Counted from the stretch's first letter, positions 34,468 to 44,897 are shown. The stretch: 64,000 nucleotides of DNA from Candidatus Scalindua sp. SCAELEC01 (GCA_004282745.1 SHMT01000010.1:1-64000); one strand, 5' to 3'. The notes: generated by a model from the sequence alone, not told the origin. Made by a program: numbers and translations.

Positions 34468-35385
34468 TCAATCGGGTAAATCCTTCTTGATTTCAGCAGT
34501 TTCAACTAGGTTGAGAAGCCAGGGTCCCACTCTTTGCTGAACCTTGTTTGCTGTTACTAGTTCTCGGAGTTCACCTCTTACTTCACTAAATTTCTTCATA
34601 CTTCTCGGTACCCGATTTTCGATTTTCAAGATATGGTACCCTTTATCAGTCTTGATGATATCGCTTATTTCACCTTTTTTTAAATCCTTAACTGCAATCC
34701 CAAGAACTCCATGAGAACCAAATGGCCGCATTTGACCCCCACGTGAAGCAGAATTCCTATCGACTGAATCCTTTTTGGCCAACGCTTCAAAGTCAGCCCC
34801 GGTTTTGATTCTACTCTCTATTTTTTCTGCATCCCGCATCGTGCGAAGTACAATCTGTCGTGCTATCACCTTCTCTCCGTATAGTTCCTCATAAGCCGTA
34901 CGCAGCTCTTCATCAGTTACCTTGACTGTCTTCCTAATAATTTTTTCCGCCATCAGTTCCGCTTCTACCTGATCTTCCGTGAGTCTAAAAGCCTGGACGA
35001 TATTATCCCGATACTTTTCCATAGTGACACCTGCCTTTTCAAGTTCTTGGGAAAACTCCTTATCGTCCTTCAGTCCGGCTTTCTGCATTTGTCGCTTTAT
35101 CTCTCCGTCAACCAGTCCATCAATCCTTGTCTTTATCTCTTTTTTCGCCACTTTAACGTTACTTCTTTCTGCTTCCTGCCTTACAAGGGTCCTTCTTATC
35201 AACTGTTCCAGACCTTCTCTTCCGTACGTTTTGATAAGCAAATTTGCAAGGTCATCGCGACTAAGCTCTTGTCCATTTACCACCGCACATATATTTTTAT
35301 CCGCCTGAACGAAAAAAGGGAATATCATGCTATAAACGGTCAGTGTTAAAAACAGGGTACTGATGATGACAAATCTGTTCTTCAT
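34468..35385 (-). CDS. PpiC/SurA-type peptidyl-prolyl isomerase, exported
   Basis: 305 residues with a signal peptide (MKNRFVIISTLFLTLTVYSM) and a mature N-terminal helical chaperone part (ELSRDDLANLLIKTYGREGLEQ). Residues 170-270 form a parvulin domain: IARQIVLRTMRDAEKIES, GADFEALAKKDSVD, RGGQMRPFG and DKGYHILKIENR. Such proteins fold or escort exported and outer membrane proteins in the periplasm. It heads the run to kdsB and pyrG (gap 91 bases). Confidence 0.92.
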   Translation of the reverse strand: MKNRFVIISTLFLTLTVYSMIFPFFVQADKNICAVVNGQELSRDDLANLLIKTYGREGLEQLIRRTLVRQEAERSNVKVAKKEIKTRIDGLVDGEIKRQMQKAGLKDDKEFSQELEKAGVTMEKYRDNIVQAFRLTEDQVEAELMAEKIIRKTVKVTDEELRTAYEELYGEKVIARQIVLRTMRDAEKIESRIKTGADFEALAKKDSVDRNSASRGGQMRPFGSHGVLGIAVKDLKKGEISDIIKTDKGYHILKIENRVPRSMKKFSEVRGELRELVTANKVQQRVGPWLLNLVETAEIKKDLPD

Positions 35386-35690
35386 AATTTACAATTTCCT
35401 AAAAAATATTTGTTCTGAAGATGGAAAATAAACGATAAAGACAACCGATAGCGCAACAACTTGCAGATCCTCATCACACCGTAACGAGGGACGGGGCGAT
35501 GAATAAAGCGTTTCGTTAAAGACGTACAATACCATGGTATAACTGTAGTGTCAACTGCATTTTATACTTGGTTTTCCACCTTGGTAGGCACCGCTGTGTG
35601 TGAATAAAAATCGCATTATACCCAATGCAAAATGATTCTTGGACTTTCAATGAAGGGGTTTGTTTTAAAAGAGAGTCTTCAGTGTAAACC
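35386..35690. other. Interval without a gene
   Basis: No coding signal. ATACCCAATGCAAAATGATT near 35612-35650 resembles the interior of the long direct repeat at 7330-7475. Confidence 0.45.
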
Positions 35691-36047
35691 TCACGGAACT
35701 CCTCTTAGATTAAATAATATCTCAAGTTTTTTACAAAATTTTAACGCAACACCGCACCTTTGCTCGTCCTGAGAACTCTCTACGATAACGTTTCTAATAA
35801 CTTCTCCACTGCCACCAAGCCGAATAGTCCTACTTGGGATCATCGGGGAAGAAGTTTTTGCCAATATTTCAAAATCAACCTTCTCACCCAGTTGTAATTG
35901 TTCTCTATTTTTCGTTATGATCTCAAAATAGACACCGGTAGAACTGATATTCTTTGATTCAACTTTTTTATTAAATAACATTATTGGAAGAGAGAGACTC
36001 AATCTTCTGTAATGACGTTTCTCTTCACCTTCAAAAGGTTCTGTCAT
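35691..36047 (-). CDS. PilZ domain protein
   Basis: A 118-residue single-domain protein. RHYRRLSLSLPIMLF carries the c-di-GMP-binding RxxxR motif (RHYRR) and SKNISSTGVYFEI the second motif (D/N)xSxxG. The rest follows the six-stranded barrel pattern (LGEKVDFEILAK, GSGEVIRNVIVES, RCGVALKF). It probably senses cyclic di-GMP in the cytoplasm; its output is unknown as it stands alone. Confidence 0.88.
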   Translation of the reverse strand: MTEPFEGEEKRHYRRLSLSLPIMLFNKKVESKNISSTGVYFEIITKNREQLQLGEKVDFEILAKTSSPMIPSRTIRLGGSGEVIRNVIVESSQDEQRCGVALKFCKKLEILFNLRGVP

Positions 36048-36772
36048 AATTTTTTTCTTTCAAAATTCTTGGTTTTATCGATTAAAAAGTATTTATTGCC
36101 TTCAAACAGTAAAAGCACTTTCTCCGTAGCTTGAATTTAATCCTAGAGAATACGGTAATAGATCAATCAATCAGGGTTTGTATACCAGACAACTTTCATG
36201 CCACAGAATCCAATTTTTTAAATAATCGCATAACGTATTACTGTGTTGTGCTTTGTATATATTTTTATTTAGGAAATGTTAAGATGAAAGGTGTGGTATG
36301 AATAAATAGTGTTAACTAAAACGAACTCTAAAACCGTAACAACCCTCGGTTAAGGCTTAAGAATAATCAAGGATTGGGTTTATGAAAATTTGAAAATATT
36401 GATTTCGCAGAATCTGAATTCAACGAAAGCTGACATGAGTACGATACATCGAGTGGTTTTGAGAAAAATAGTAAGAAATGTCATAGCTGTTCACGGTCAA
36501 TCTATGACATTTTTATGACTGCCTGGATAGACGTGTTATGGTAAAGTTGCTGAAGAAGTGGAAAGATATGGTGAAAAAAAGCATGGGAAGATCAAGACAC
36601 ATGAGGGACTCGATAAATCAGTATTGATCGGTCCAGCTGTTGCTGAACTGTCTACCGTTCTGGTCCACCACTTACACTCCTTGATAGTGGTTATACTCAT
36701 CTAATAATGATTTGCTGTAGATTTGGTTCATCCTCTGGGTTTTGGTTCAAACACAAGGTGTTCGTTCAATCA
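36048..36772. other. 725-base interval without an intact gene
   Basis: Contains a possible decayed frame on the + strand (about 36538-36715, VAEEVERYGEKKHGKIKTHE then SVLIGPAVAELST), the start of a family C element (TATACTCATCTAATAATG near 36694) and the right end of a family A element (36737-36772, followed by TAGATA) touching the nitroreductase stop. No intact gene. Confidence 0.5.
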
Positions 36773-37402
36773 CTAGATATACCCCACACCGTACTTTTCA
36801 AGATACATCAACTTGTCTATATGTAATCTCGGCCTCGGATGCGGGTCCTCATCCGGAACACCAAGAGGTAAAAGTGCCATAACTTCAACAAATTCTGGAA
36901 TTTCAAGGATCTCTTTCACTCTGCTGTCGTCATACCATCGGACCCAGCAAGTACCCAGACCCAACTCAACGGCTCTAAGGACAATATGTTCGACAGCTAT
37001 CGCAACATTTGTCGCCCCTGCCGTAACAAGGTCCTCTTTTTTAACGGTACGCATACCCTTCTCTAAATAGGGAACAAATTTCTCCTTCGTCTGTACCGGA
37101 AGCGCCCCTGATTCTATCAATTCATCCACCCGAACTGAAAATTCTTTAAAAGCGCTCAAGTCCGCACAACACGCAATGATGACAGGAGCTCTTCTAATGT
37201 ATCTCTGGTTGTATGCCGCCTTTTGCAACTCCTTTTTAGTTCTATCATCCTTTACTATGACAAATCGCCATGGCTGTGTATTTGTTCCAGACGGGGCTAA
37301 CCGGGCAGATTCAATTAATTCCTTGATTTTTTCATCAGGAATAAGATCAGGTTTAAATTTTCTTATGCTCCTCCGTCTTTTTATGGCCTCACTTACGTCC
37401 AT
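36773..37402 (-). CDS. Nitroreductase-family FMN protein
   Basis: A 209-residue protein from the ATG at 37400-37402, preferred over a GTG four codons upstream because GGAG stands 5 bases before it. DVSEAIKRRRSIRKF is the N-terminal FMN phosphate-binding signature, then ESARLAPSGTNTQPWRFVIV and the C-terminal ALLPLGVPDEDPHPRPR. Such enzymes reduce nitroaromatics, quinones or flavins with NAD(P)H; the substrate is unknown. The stop codon lies within a family A fragment. Confidence 0.92.
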   Translation of the reverse strand: MDVSEAIKRRRSIRKFKPDLIPDEKIKELIESARLAPSGTNTQPWRFVIVKDDRTKKELQKAAYNQRYIRRAPVIIACCADLSAFKEFSVRVDELIESGALPVQTKEKFVPYLEKGMRTVKKEDLVTAGATNVAIAVEHIVLRAVELGLGTCWVRWYDDSRVKEILEIPEFVEVMALLPLGVPDEDPHPRPRLHIDKLMYLEKYGVGYI

Positions 37403-37640
37403 GATATCTCCCACATAAAAATCAACGCTTCTCTGTTACCAACAAGATGAGAAATAAATAAGCGGTTTTCTCTGTTAACTTGAAAACAGAAAATTTTTAC
37501 CACAAACATCAAGGTTGACTATTTTAAGGGATAAAATATAATAATCAATAAATACTTGTTTTTCCCCTCTTAAGAAAAAACAGGCTCCATTTTGCACTCG
37601 ATGGTTTAAACATACGACTTAATACGGCACCGGTTCAGAG

Positions 37641-39110
37641 ATGATATGTATCCCAATTACAGCCCGAAGCACCGAAGAAGTTCTCCTTGAAATGGAAACG
37701 GCACAGAAATATGCCGACATAATAGAACTTCGCCTTGATTTTTTTTCGGACAAACGAGATGCGGAAATATGTCTGGAGAAAGTATCAAAAAAGCGTCCCA
37801 AACCCATAATCATAACCAATAGACCAAAAAGGGAAGGGGGGAGATATACCGATAGCGAAGAGGAGAGAATTAGATTGCTCCAGAGGGCTATCGATTTGAG
37901 ATTCGAATATGTTGACGTTGAGCATGACTCAATGATGCATATTATCAGGAGGGATTACTCAAAAATTATTGCCTCCTACCATAATTTTCAGGAAACTCCC
38001 CATGGCATAAACCAGGTTTATGATAAAATTTGTCAGTGCAAACCGGACATTGTAAAGATTGTCACGTACGCACATGATATCACAGACAATATTAGGATTT
38101 TTGAACTTTTAAAGAGTGCACACCTCCCCATTATATCGTTTTGCATGGGTGAAAATGGTCATATAAGCAGGATTCTTACCAGAAAATTTGGAGGATTTCT
38201 AACGTTTGCATCACTCAGCAAAGGTAAGGAATCTGCTCCAGGGCAGTTAACGTTTCAGGAGCTCACCGATACCTATCATTTCAAAAAGAGCAACAAAGAG
38301 ACAAAGGTATACGGTATCGTTGGAAATCCTGTTTCCCACAGCATGAGCCCGGCAATTCACAACAGCTCGTTCATCGAAAAAGGCCTCAATAGTATTTATG
38401 TCCCTCTAAAGGTTGTGGACATTGGCTCCTTTGTTCGGGAGTTTAGAAAAATCAATATCGAGGGGTTTAGTATCACTATACCGCATAAAGAGTCCATCGT
38501 ACCATTCCTGGATGATATAGATTGTACTGCTGAAAAGATTGGGGCAATTAATACTGTGGTAAATAGTAGTGGCAGATTCAAAGGTTACAACACCGATAGC
38601 TTAGCGGCCTTACAAGGATTAGAAAATGGTATGAACCACAACGAAAAGGCGCTTAATACAGTTGCCATTATTGGAGCGGGAGGCGCGGCGAGGGCAATAG
38701 CGTATGGTCTCAAAGATGCGGGATATCATATTACCATTTATAACCGTACTAAAGAACGCGGCATTAAATTATCACATGACATTGGGTGTACCTATAAGGG
38801 TTTTGAAGAAATTTCCCAAGTTGAAGCCAACATCCTCATAAACTGCACCTCTATTGGCATGTTTCCTCACATTGAAAACTCCCCTGTTCCGAAAGATAAG
38901 CTGAAACCAGGTATGGTTGTATTTGATGCTGTGTATAACCCTATAAAAACGAGACTCCTCCTTGATGCGGAAGAGAGAGGGTGTTGTGTCGTAAATGGTC
39001 TCACCATGTTCATAAATCAAGCTGCTGAACAGTTCAGGCTCTGGACGGGAATTGAACCACCAATAGAGTTAATGAGAAACGTAGTATTGGGCAAATTGTC
39101 CGCTCAATGA
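37641..39110 (+). CDS. aroDE: Bifunctional 3-dehydroquinate dehydratase / shikimate dehydrogenase
   Basis: A 489-residue fusion. Residues 1-220 are a type I dehydroquinase: IIELRLDFF, KRPKPIIITNRPKREGGRY, YVDVEHDS, IIASYHNFQETP, the Schiff-base Lys in DIVKIVTYAH and the C-terminal SAPGQLT. Residues 225-489 are AroE: YGIVGNPVSHSMSPAIHN, GFSITIPHKESI with the catalytic Lys, INTVVN, GYNTDSLAALQGL and the NADP-binding VAIIGAGGAARAIA. It performs steps three and four of the shikimate pathway. Such fusions occur in plants, chlamydiae and some planctomycetes. aroK follows 84 bases later. Confidence 0.96.
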   Translation: MICIPITARSTEEVLLEMETAQKYADIIELRLDFFSDKRDAEICLEKVSKKRPKPIIITNRPKREGGRYTDSEEERIRLLQRAIDLRFEYVDVEHDSMMHIIRRDYSKIIASYHNFQETPHGINQVYDKICQCKPDIVKIVTYAHDITDNIRIFELLKSAHLPIISFCMGENGHISRILTRKFGGFLTFASLSKGKESAPGQLTFQELTDTYHFKKSNKETKVYGIVGNPVSHSMSPAIHNSSFIEKGLNSIYVPLKVVDIGSFVREFRKINIEGFSITIPHKESIVPFLDDIDCTAEKIGAINTVVNSSGRFKGYNTDSLAALQGLENGMNHNEKALNTVAIIGAGGAARAIAYGLKDAGYHITIYNRTKERGIKLSHDIGCTYKGFEEISQVEANILINCTSIGMFPHIENSPVPKDKLKPGMVVFDAVYNPIKTRLLLDAEERGCCVVNGLTMFINQAAEQFRLWTGIEPPIELMRNVVLGKLSAQ

Positions 39111-39194
39111 AAACAGAGTTATGAGCACACGGAGACGCCCCCACCGTGCAAAGAAAAACAGAATGAGTCTTCTACCGAAGGGAGCTAACTTTTT

Positions 39195-39749
39195 ATGAAC
39201 ATCGTCTTAATTGGCTTTAGAGGTACTGGCAAAAGCTCCATAGGCAAACTTTTGTCAAACCAGCTAAAAAGAGACTACATAGATACGGACGAATATATTG
39301 GAAACTCCACAGGAAAAACTATCAAAGATATTTTTCTGGAAAAGGGAGAAGAGGTATTTCGTACTATTGAGGCAGAAGCTGTCGCTACCGTAAGCAAAAT
39401 GGACAATCAGATTATCGCCACGGGAGGTGGCGTTATCCTAAACAACAAAAATGTTACAAATCTCAAGAGCAATGGGACTCTTATACTCCTAGAAGCCTCT
39501 CCCGAAATCATCCATTTGCGTCTATCACTTGACGACAAGACGGCAGATCAGAGACCTTCCTTAACGGGAAAAGAGGCCTTTGAAGAGATCAAACACCTTC
39601 TAGATAAAAGGCTTCCTCTTTACAATAAAGCCGCTGACCACACGATAAATACATCACTCAAATCGCCAGAAGAGGTCGTTGATGAGATAATTATGTTCAT
39701 AGAGGATTCACAAAAGAGCAACAAGAGCGTAAAACCACATATCAAATAA
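39195..39749 (+). CDS. aroK: Shikimate kinase
   Basis: A 184-residue kinase with the P-loop GFRGTGKSSIGK, DTDEYI (Mg and shikimate binding), the FRTIEAEAV motif with the shikimate-binding Arg, and the ATGGGVIL loop. The lid region is ADQRPSL. It phosphorylates shikimate, the step directly after AroDE, and shares its transcription unit. Converges with the TPR gene 34 bases downstream. Confidence 0.96.
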   Translation: MNIVLIGFRGTGKSSIGKLLSNQLKRDYIDTDEYIGNSTGKTIKDIFLEKGEEVFRTIEAEAVATVSKMDNQIIATGGGVILNNKNVTNLKSNGTLILLEASPEIIHLRLSLDDKTADQRPSLTGKEAFEEIKHLLDKRLPLYNKAADHTINTSLKSPEEVVDEIIMFIEDSQKSNKSVKPHIK

Positions 39750-39783
39750 ACCCTTTGATGCAGCAACAAAAGTGGAAAAGCAC

Positions 39784-40878
39784 TCAATTCTGCTCTGTTT
39801 TCACCTCTAAATAATCAAGGAACTCTTGTTCAACGGGATATCCCAATTCACGCGCCCGCTTCACATGTTCCATAGCAAGGTCAAATTGCTTGGTCTCTTT
39901 GTATGTCTCAGCCAGACGATACTGTATTTCCGGATCCATATTGTTTATGGATAACGCCCTGTTAAATTCTAAAATAGCCTTATCATATCGCTGTTTGCGA
40001 AAATATGCCTCACCGAGATGAAAATGCAGGTAGGTATTCTCAGGATTCTCCATCGATGCATTTTTGTATAATAGCAGAGCTTCGTCTATTTGGTCAAAGT
40101 CCATATATAACATTCCAAGTTCAAGATTGGCATCTATATGTGCAGGATCAAGATCTATCACCTTTTCATATTGAGAAATAGCTTCCTCAAACATCTCTTT
40201 ATCCACATAGACCTTCCCCAGATTGAAATGTGCATCCAGATCATCTTCGTTAACCTTAAGTACCTCCTGAAATTCACTGATAGCTTCATCTAGCATACCA
40301 TTATTGTAATATTCAATCCCACGTGCCAGGTGTTCACTCCCTAAAGATTCCGAAACTGTTTCATCCGTTTCTGACAACTCTAACTCTGCCTCACGATCTG
40401 TACTCTCCGTTGTTTCAACCAATTCGACATCTTCTTCCGATTTTACCATTTCGGTTTCTCGAACTTCAACAAACTCACCTTGTTGCTTCAATAAATCGTT
40501 GTAGATAGCAAACTCGCTCTTTGCCAATTGAATCTCCCCCTCTTCCCGCAAAGCAAATCCCAGGTTATAGTGGGCATAGGCATGATTAGGCTTTATCTCT
40601 ATAGCTTTTTTACAAACGGTAATCGCTGTTTTGTATAACCCTGTCCAATTGTATACATGCGCAAGTGCAACATATACTTCTGCTACCATCTTTTGGTTTT
40701 TTTCTTTTTTAAACAGAGGCAGGGCTTTTTTAAATTCAGTGAGCGCCTTCTCACCAAGTCCTGTTTCGAGATACCCCAAACCTCTCTGATAATGCTCTTC
40801 GGACTCTTTAGAAATACAAATCTGAGATAAAAAAATTATCATCAGCAAAAGATACACCGTTATTTTTAATGTTTTCAT
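39784..40878 (-). CDS. Exported TPR-repeat protein
   Basis: A 364-residue protein with a signal peptide (MKTLKITVYLLLMIIFLSQICIS) and two TPR blocks: residues 25-135 (GLGYLETGLGEKALTEFKKA) and 190-350 (LARGIEYYNNGMLDEAISEF, then three further 34-residue units). A Glu/Thr/Val-rich linker (residues 140-190) joins them. It probably serves as a periplasmic assembly scaffold. Partners are not shown by the neighbours. Confidence 0.88.
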   Translation of the reverse strand: MKTLKITVYLLLMIIFLSQICISKESEEHYQRGLGYLETGLGEKALTEFKKALPLFKKEKNQKMVAEVYVALAHVYNWTGLYKTAITVCKKAIEIKPNHAYAHYNLGFALREEGEIQLAKSEFAIYNDLLKQQGEFVEVRETEMVKSEEDVELVETTESTDREAELELSETDETVSESLGSEHLARGIEYYNNGMLDEAISEFQEVLKVNEDDLDAHFNLGKVYVDKEMFEEAISQYEKVIDLDPAHIDANLELGMLYMDFDQIDEALLLYKNASMENPENTYLHFHLGEAYFRKQRYDKAILEFNRALSINNMDPEIQYRLAETYKETKQFDLAMEHVKRARELGYPVEQEFLDYLEVKTEQN

Positions 40879-41038
40879 AAACTAATTTTCTCCGTTTACT
40901 AACGAAAATGACTTACCACACAATGGGTCAATAAGTGGTGGTTTATAGTAATCTCTTTACTCAAAATACTAAACAGAAAAGATCAAATCCGAAGAGTCTT
41001 TTCCCTTCCGGAAAATACTGCGAAAAGAGGACTTTCAA

Positions 41039-42772
41039 CTATATCTTTTTTATCCTCTCATTTAAAGCATTTAAAAGGTCATCAATTTGAACCGGGTGTA
41101 TCTTTGTCGCCTGTTCAACCGTAAACATTTTAGCTATCGTCCTCCTTGCAACAGGATTACTCAACTGCTTAAATCCAAATTGAAGGAACACCTCCAAGGT
41201 TTCAGGATACTGATCAACAACATCTGATATTTTTGTATTTTTAGTAATTTGACTTAAGCTCCCCCCAGGGACTTCTTCCACACCTTCTTCTGCATTCATC
41301 GTCCTCCAAACATTATATCCAAACATACCTATTGCCACGAGTTCAATCCAACCTGAAATACCTATGATAGAGTAGTAGAACTCACCCTTGAACCCAATCA
41401 TCACCTGAGTTGAAACCCTCAAAAAGCACCCGAGATTCAAGAGTACAAAGCTTAGGTTAGAGAGACAGAGACTGGACATATTTATTCCCTTAAACGTAGG
41501 GATCATCTTTGATGCGTATCCCATAATCATCATAGTAACAAACCCTACTGTAAGCGCATGATTCGCCGCACCGTGGAACAGATACTGCTGTTCGGAAAAT
41601 GGTCTGAAAAAGGTCTTGGCTCCAAGGATAAGTACCCCAACAATCAGCCAAACATAAGCAGCCCTAATTGTTTTTGCGTAGCTTCGGTCCATCACAATAT
41701 CATCAAGCTCCTTCGTAGATTTTTCGAATACCCTGATACCAAAGACAAAAAGCAAGAGAGAGAACGCTACTAGATAGGTGGCAAGATATGAAATCTTTAG
41801 TAGTGAGGGAAAACGGTAGATTAAGGAGTTAGAGACAAAATAGACAGGAATCGTTATATTTAAAAGCCAAAACGTAATATTCACGGCAGAAACCCTAATC
41901 GTCCTGACATCCAGGAAAGCATAAACGGTCCTAATATTTACGGCAAATATGAACATAAAGACAAAACCAAGCAGAAACACGTGGACAAAAGGGCTATAAA
42001 CCGCGCTTGGTATCTCATGAGTGTTTGTAAAAAACAGATAGACATCCATGAAAAAATTCATGAAGCCGGAGAGCAGGAACCAAATTACACCTGCCATAAT
42101 AAATTTATCATAGACCTCGCTCTTCTCCTTGCTTGCGAGCACGGTACTGAATATGATGAATGCGAAAGTGAGAATTGCGGCACATTCTAACAACCCGGAA
42201 ATTGGCAGGATAACGTTTATGGTCTCATTTGAAAAGGGTTGGGCCACTATTCTTAAAATATTACCGATTATCATCAACCAAAAGCTCGTCGTGGTCAATT
42301 CACTATGGTTCAGTTCTGTATTTTTCACCCGTGGGACAATATAATAGGCAAAACCAATAATACACAGGCCTACCCACCCAAACAGCTGCGCATGACCATG
42401 CACCTGAACTATCGAATGAAATCCGGTTTGAAAATCTTTTTTCATACCGATATGTGTTAAAAGGGCAGCGCCAAAGGTAACGCCTATTGTCAAGGTCATC
42501 AGGATGGCTGCCTTGAGAAATTTCTCATACACCTTGTCTTCCTTTAGCTCGACTACCTCTGTGCTATCATCTACCCCCTTCTCGATAGCCTCTTTTAGTT
42601 CCCTCGCGATCTCATCATAATCAACCTCATGTGCCTTAGAAAAGAATGCTAGAGGTTCATTAGGCCCCCTAACACCTCCCGCAACAACTAAATTATACTT
42701 CCTAAAGACCGCTAGTGTCTCAGGGTGTTTCTTAACAATATCCTTAATGATCGTATTTCTGTTTATTTCCAT
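41039..42772 (-). CDS. NnrS-like membrane protein flanked by two DUF1858 domains
   Basis: 577 residues. Residues 3-65 (TIIKDIVKKHPETLAVFRKYNL) and 508-575 (KISDVVDQYPETLEVFLQFG) are two DUF1858-type domains, found in proteins of nitric oxide and iron-sulfur stress. Between them lie about 12 hydrophobic helices with HGHAQLFGWVG, SPFVHVFLLGFVFMF and FHGAANHALTVGF, the His-rich pattern of NnrS, a haem/copper membrane protein of NO metabolism. An NO-related function is inferred from family. It ends the run manC - this gene with 20 bases spacing. Confidence 0.82.
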   Translation of the reverse strand: MEINRNTIIKDIVKKHPETLAVFRKYNLVVAGGVRGPNEPLAFFSKAHEVDYDEIARELKEAIEKGVDDSTEVVELKEDKVYEKFLKAAILMTLTIGVTFGAALLTHIGMKKDFQTGFHSIVQVHGHAQLFGWVGLCIIGFAYYIVPRVKNTELNHSELTTTSFWLMIIGNILRIVAQPFSNETINVILPISGLLECAAILTFAFIIFSTVLASKEKSEVYDKFIMAGVIWFLLSGFMNFFMDVYLFFTNTHEIPSAVYSPFVHVFLLGFVFMFIFAVNIRTVYAFLDVRTIRVSAVNITFWLLNITIPVYFVSNSLIYRFPSLLKISYLATYLVAFSLLLFVFGIRVFEKSTKELDDIVMDRSYAKTIRAAYVWLIVGVLILGAKTFFRPFSEQQYLFHGAANHALTVGFVTMMIMGYASKMIPTFKGINMSSLCLSNLSFVLLNLGCFLRVSTQVMIGFKGEFYYSIIGISGWIELVAIGMFGYNVWRTMNAEEGVEEVPGGSLSQITKNTKISDVVDQYPETLEVFLQFGFKQLSNPVARRTIAKMFTVEQATKIHPVQIDDLLNALNERIKKI

Positions 42773-42792
42773 TATATTTTGAGCTTTATATT

Positions 42793-43869
42793 CTAGAGAT
42801 AGCCATTAAGCCCTTTTTCCTTTAAAAGATCAATCAACTTTTTAATATCCTCTGCATTCTTTTTATCACAAACCAGAGTAACATCTTTTGTGTTGACAAT
42901 AATCAAATCAGATACATTTACCGTTGCAATTAAACGTTCCTGATCCCCAACAATAATATTTTCCGTCGAATCAAGACCACAATATTTCCCCAAAACCGTA
43001 TTTTTCTGTTGGTCAACGCCGTTTAATCTCTCTACCGCAAGCCAAGAACCGACATCATCCCAGGTAAAATCAGCCTCAATCATCTTTACATTTGAAATCT
43101 TTTCCATCACTCCATAATCTATCGATACAGAATCAAACCCCTCATACTCATTACGAATCACCTCTGTCTCTTTAGAAGAATCCAATGCAGCACTAATTCT
43201 CGTCAAACCAGCGGCTAATGTTGGCATGTATTTCTCTATTCCTCCCAAGATTGTACTTACCGACCAAACAAAGATACCGCTATTCCAATAATATTTCCCG
43301 CTCTGTACAAAACTCTCAGCAGTAGCACGGTCCGGTTTCTCCGTAAAGGCCTTTACATCAAAAACCGAAAAACCATCAACACTCTCTCCTTCTTGACTCC
43401 TCTCGATATAGCCGTAATTCACCGATGGAGTATCAGGCTTGATCCCAAAGGTAACAAGGACCCCTGTTTTCATCGCAAATTTTTCTGCACAACGTAACCC
43501 TCTTAAAAAAACATCGGAAGGTTCAATGATGTGATCTGCCGTCATCACCGCCATTATTGCATCAGCATCTTTTTTACGTATTACTGTTGCCGCAAGACCG
43601 ATACATGCAGCAGTATTGCGGCCAAACGGTTCAGAGATAATGTTTCGTTCAGGCAACATTGAGAGCTCTCTCTTGATACTTTCTGCCTGAGAAGAGGCCG
43701 TTACAACATAAATATTTTCCAAAGGTATTTCAGAGACAACCCGATCAACGGTCTGCCTAATCATGGTATCTTTCCCGGTAATTTTCAAGAGCTGTTTCGG
43801 TGTTTGTTGCCTACTCCAGGGCCAAAACCTGGTACCGGAGCCTCCAGCCATAATCACAGCATAACACAT
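42793..43869 (-). CDS. manC: Mannose-1-phosphate guanylyltransferase
   Basis: 358 residues from the ATG at 43867-43869; an upstream in-frame ATG would add 11 residues that do not fit the family. MCYAVIMAGGSGTRFWPWSR is the pyrophosphorylase signature, with TPKQLLKI, MTADHIIEP, YGYIER, FTEKPDRATAE, WNSGIFVWS and FTWDDVGSW in order. It makes GDP-mannose for surface polysaccharides. Single-domain (GMP type), without the isomerase domain of some ManC. Confidence 0.95.
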   Translation of the reverse strand: MCYAVIMAGGSGTRFWPWSRQQTPKQLLKITGKDTMIRQTVDRVVSEIPLENIYVVTASSQAESIKRELSMLPERNIISEPFGRNTAACIGLAATVIRKKDADAIMAVMTADHIIEPSDVFLRGLRCAEKFAMKTGVLVTFGIKPDTPSVNYGYIERSQEGESVDGFSVFDVKAFTEKPDRATAESFVQSGKYYWNSGIFVWSVSTILGGIEKYMPTLAAGLTRISAALDSSKETEVIRNEYEGFDSVSIDYGVMEKISNVKMIEADFTWDDVGSWLAVERLNGVDQQKNTVLGKYCGLDSTENIIVGDQERLIATVNVSDLIIVNTKDVTLVCDKKNAEDIKKLIDLLKEKGLNGYL

Positions 43870-43928
43870 ATTAGATACCCAAAAAAAACAGCTCACGGTC
43901 AATCCATAACCGTAAATATCGACTACAC

Positions 43929-44663
43929 TCAGTTAAGATAATGATAAGAAAGTATAGAGGAGATGGCAATGGCGGCTGTTTCCACCCGAAGAATCTGTTT
44001 TCCCAAACTAACAAATTGACAGCCTGCATCCAGTGCAATACTCAACTCCCTTGTCGTAAATCCCCCCTCTGGTCCAATAAAACCTATTATACTATTTACT
44101 TTTTGATGCTCTTGCAATATATTTTTCAAATTATCTGCTTCAGACTGGGAAGTTGCAACAAGAGAAAGGTCATAATCTCCAACTCTTTTCAGGATATCCT
44201 CAAAATCAACGGCAGCCGTAATCTCTGTAATTACATTACGACCACACTGTTTTGATGCTTCAATTACTATCCTCTTCCACTTATCAATTTTGTCTGAACA
44301 ATCAGACTTCATCCTCACTACACTACGTTCAAAATGTATGGGTATTAACCTTTGAACTCCTAACTCTGTACATTTCTGAATGAGGAACTGAGAATGTCTC
44401 CCTTTAGGAATTGCAAATGCAATGTCAATTCCTACATTCCCCTCCCTGCTAATAGCCTTGATCGTGCCTATTTCCACTCTTGCTCTTCCCCTTTTTATCT
44501 CAACAATCTTGGCATCACATTCATCGCCCACGCCGTTAAACAACACAATTATATCACCAACACTCACTCTTTTCACATGGAGTAAGTGGTGTGTTTCTGA
44601 GTAATCCAACCACAAATCTTGTAGATCAGATTGGAATGGAGCATAAAAACGATTGATACTCAA
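43929..44663 (-). CDS. rsmE: 16S rRNA (uracil1498-N3)-methyltransferase
   Basis: A 244-residue SPOUT-class enzyme. The N-terminal PUA-like part has HHLLHVKRVSVGD; the catalytic part has FLIQKCTELGVQRLIPIHFERS, KRIVIEASKQCGRN, and the knotted SAM site IGFIGPEGGFTTRE with LGKQILRVETAAIA. It methylates U1498 of 16S rRNA. Normal length. It lies between ilvB and manC on the same strand. Confidence 0.96.
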   Translation of the reverse strand: MSINRFYAPFQSDLQDLWLDYSETHHLLHVKRVSVGDIIVLFNGVGDECDAKIVEIKRGRARVEIGTIKAISREGNVGIDIAFAIPKGRHSQFLIQKCTELGVQRLIPIHFERSVVRMKSDCSDKIDKWKRIVIEASKQCGRNVITEITAAVDFEDILKRVGDYDLSLVATSQSEADNLKNILQEHQKVNSIIGFIGPEGGFTTRELSIALDAGCQFVSLGKQILRVETAAIAISSILSYHYLN

Positions 44664-44897
44664 CTCGACTACCTAAAAAAGAGAAAAAAGTAATTGATGA
44701 TTTTACCGCGGGCTCTGGAACGAAGAGTTTGACACACTCCCGGAAGGAGAGAGGCACATACTTTCAGATAAAGGCCTCAATCATACTGAATTGCAAACTG
44801 CGAAAACTTCTAAGGGGGGACACAAAATCAATCAGACGGTTATTCCCGTGTTATCCTGTTACTATCGTAGCACAGTGAAGGATGGAGAAACACAGGA

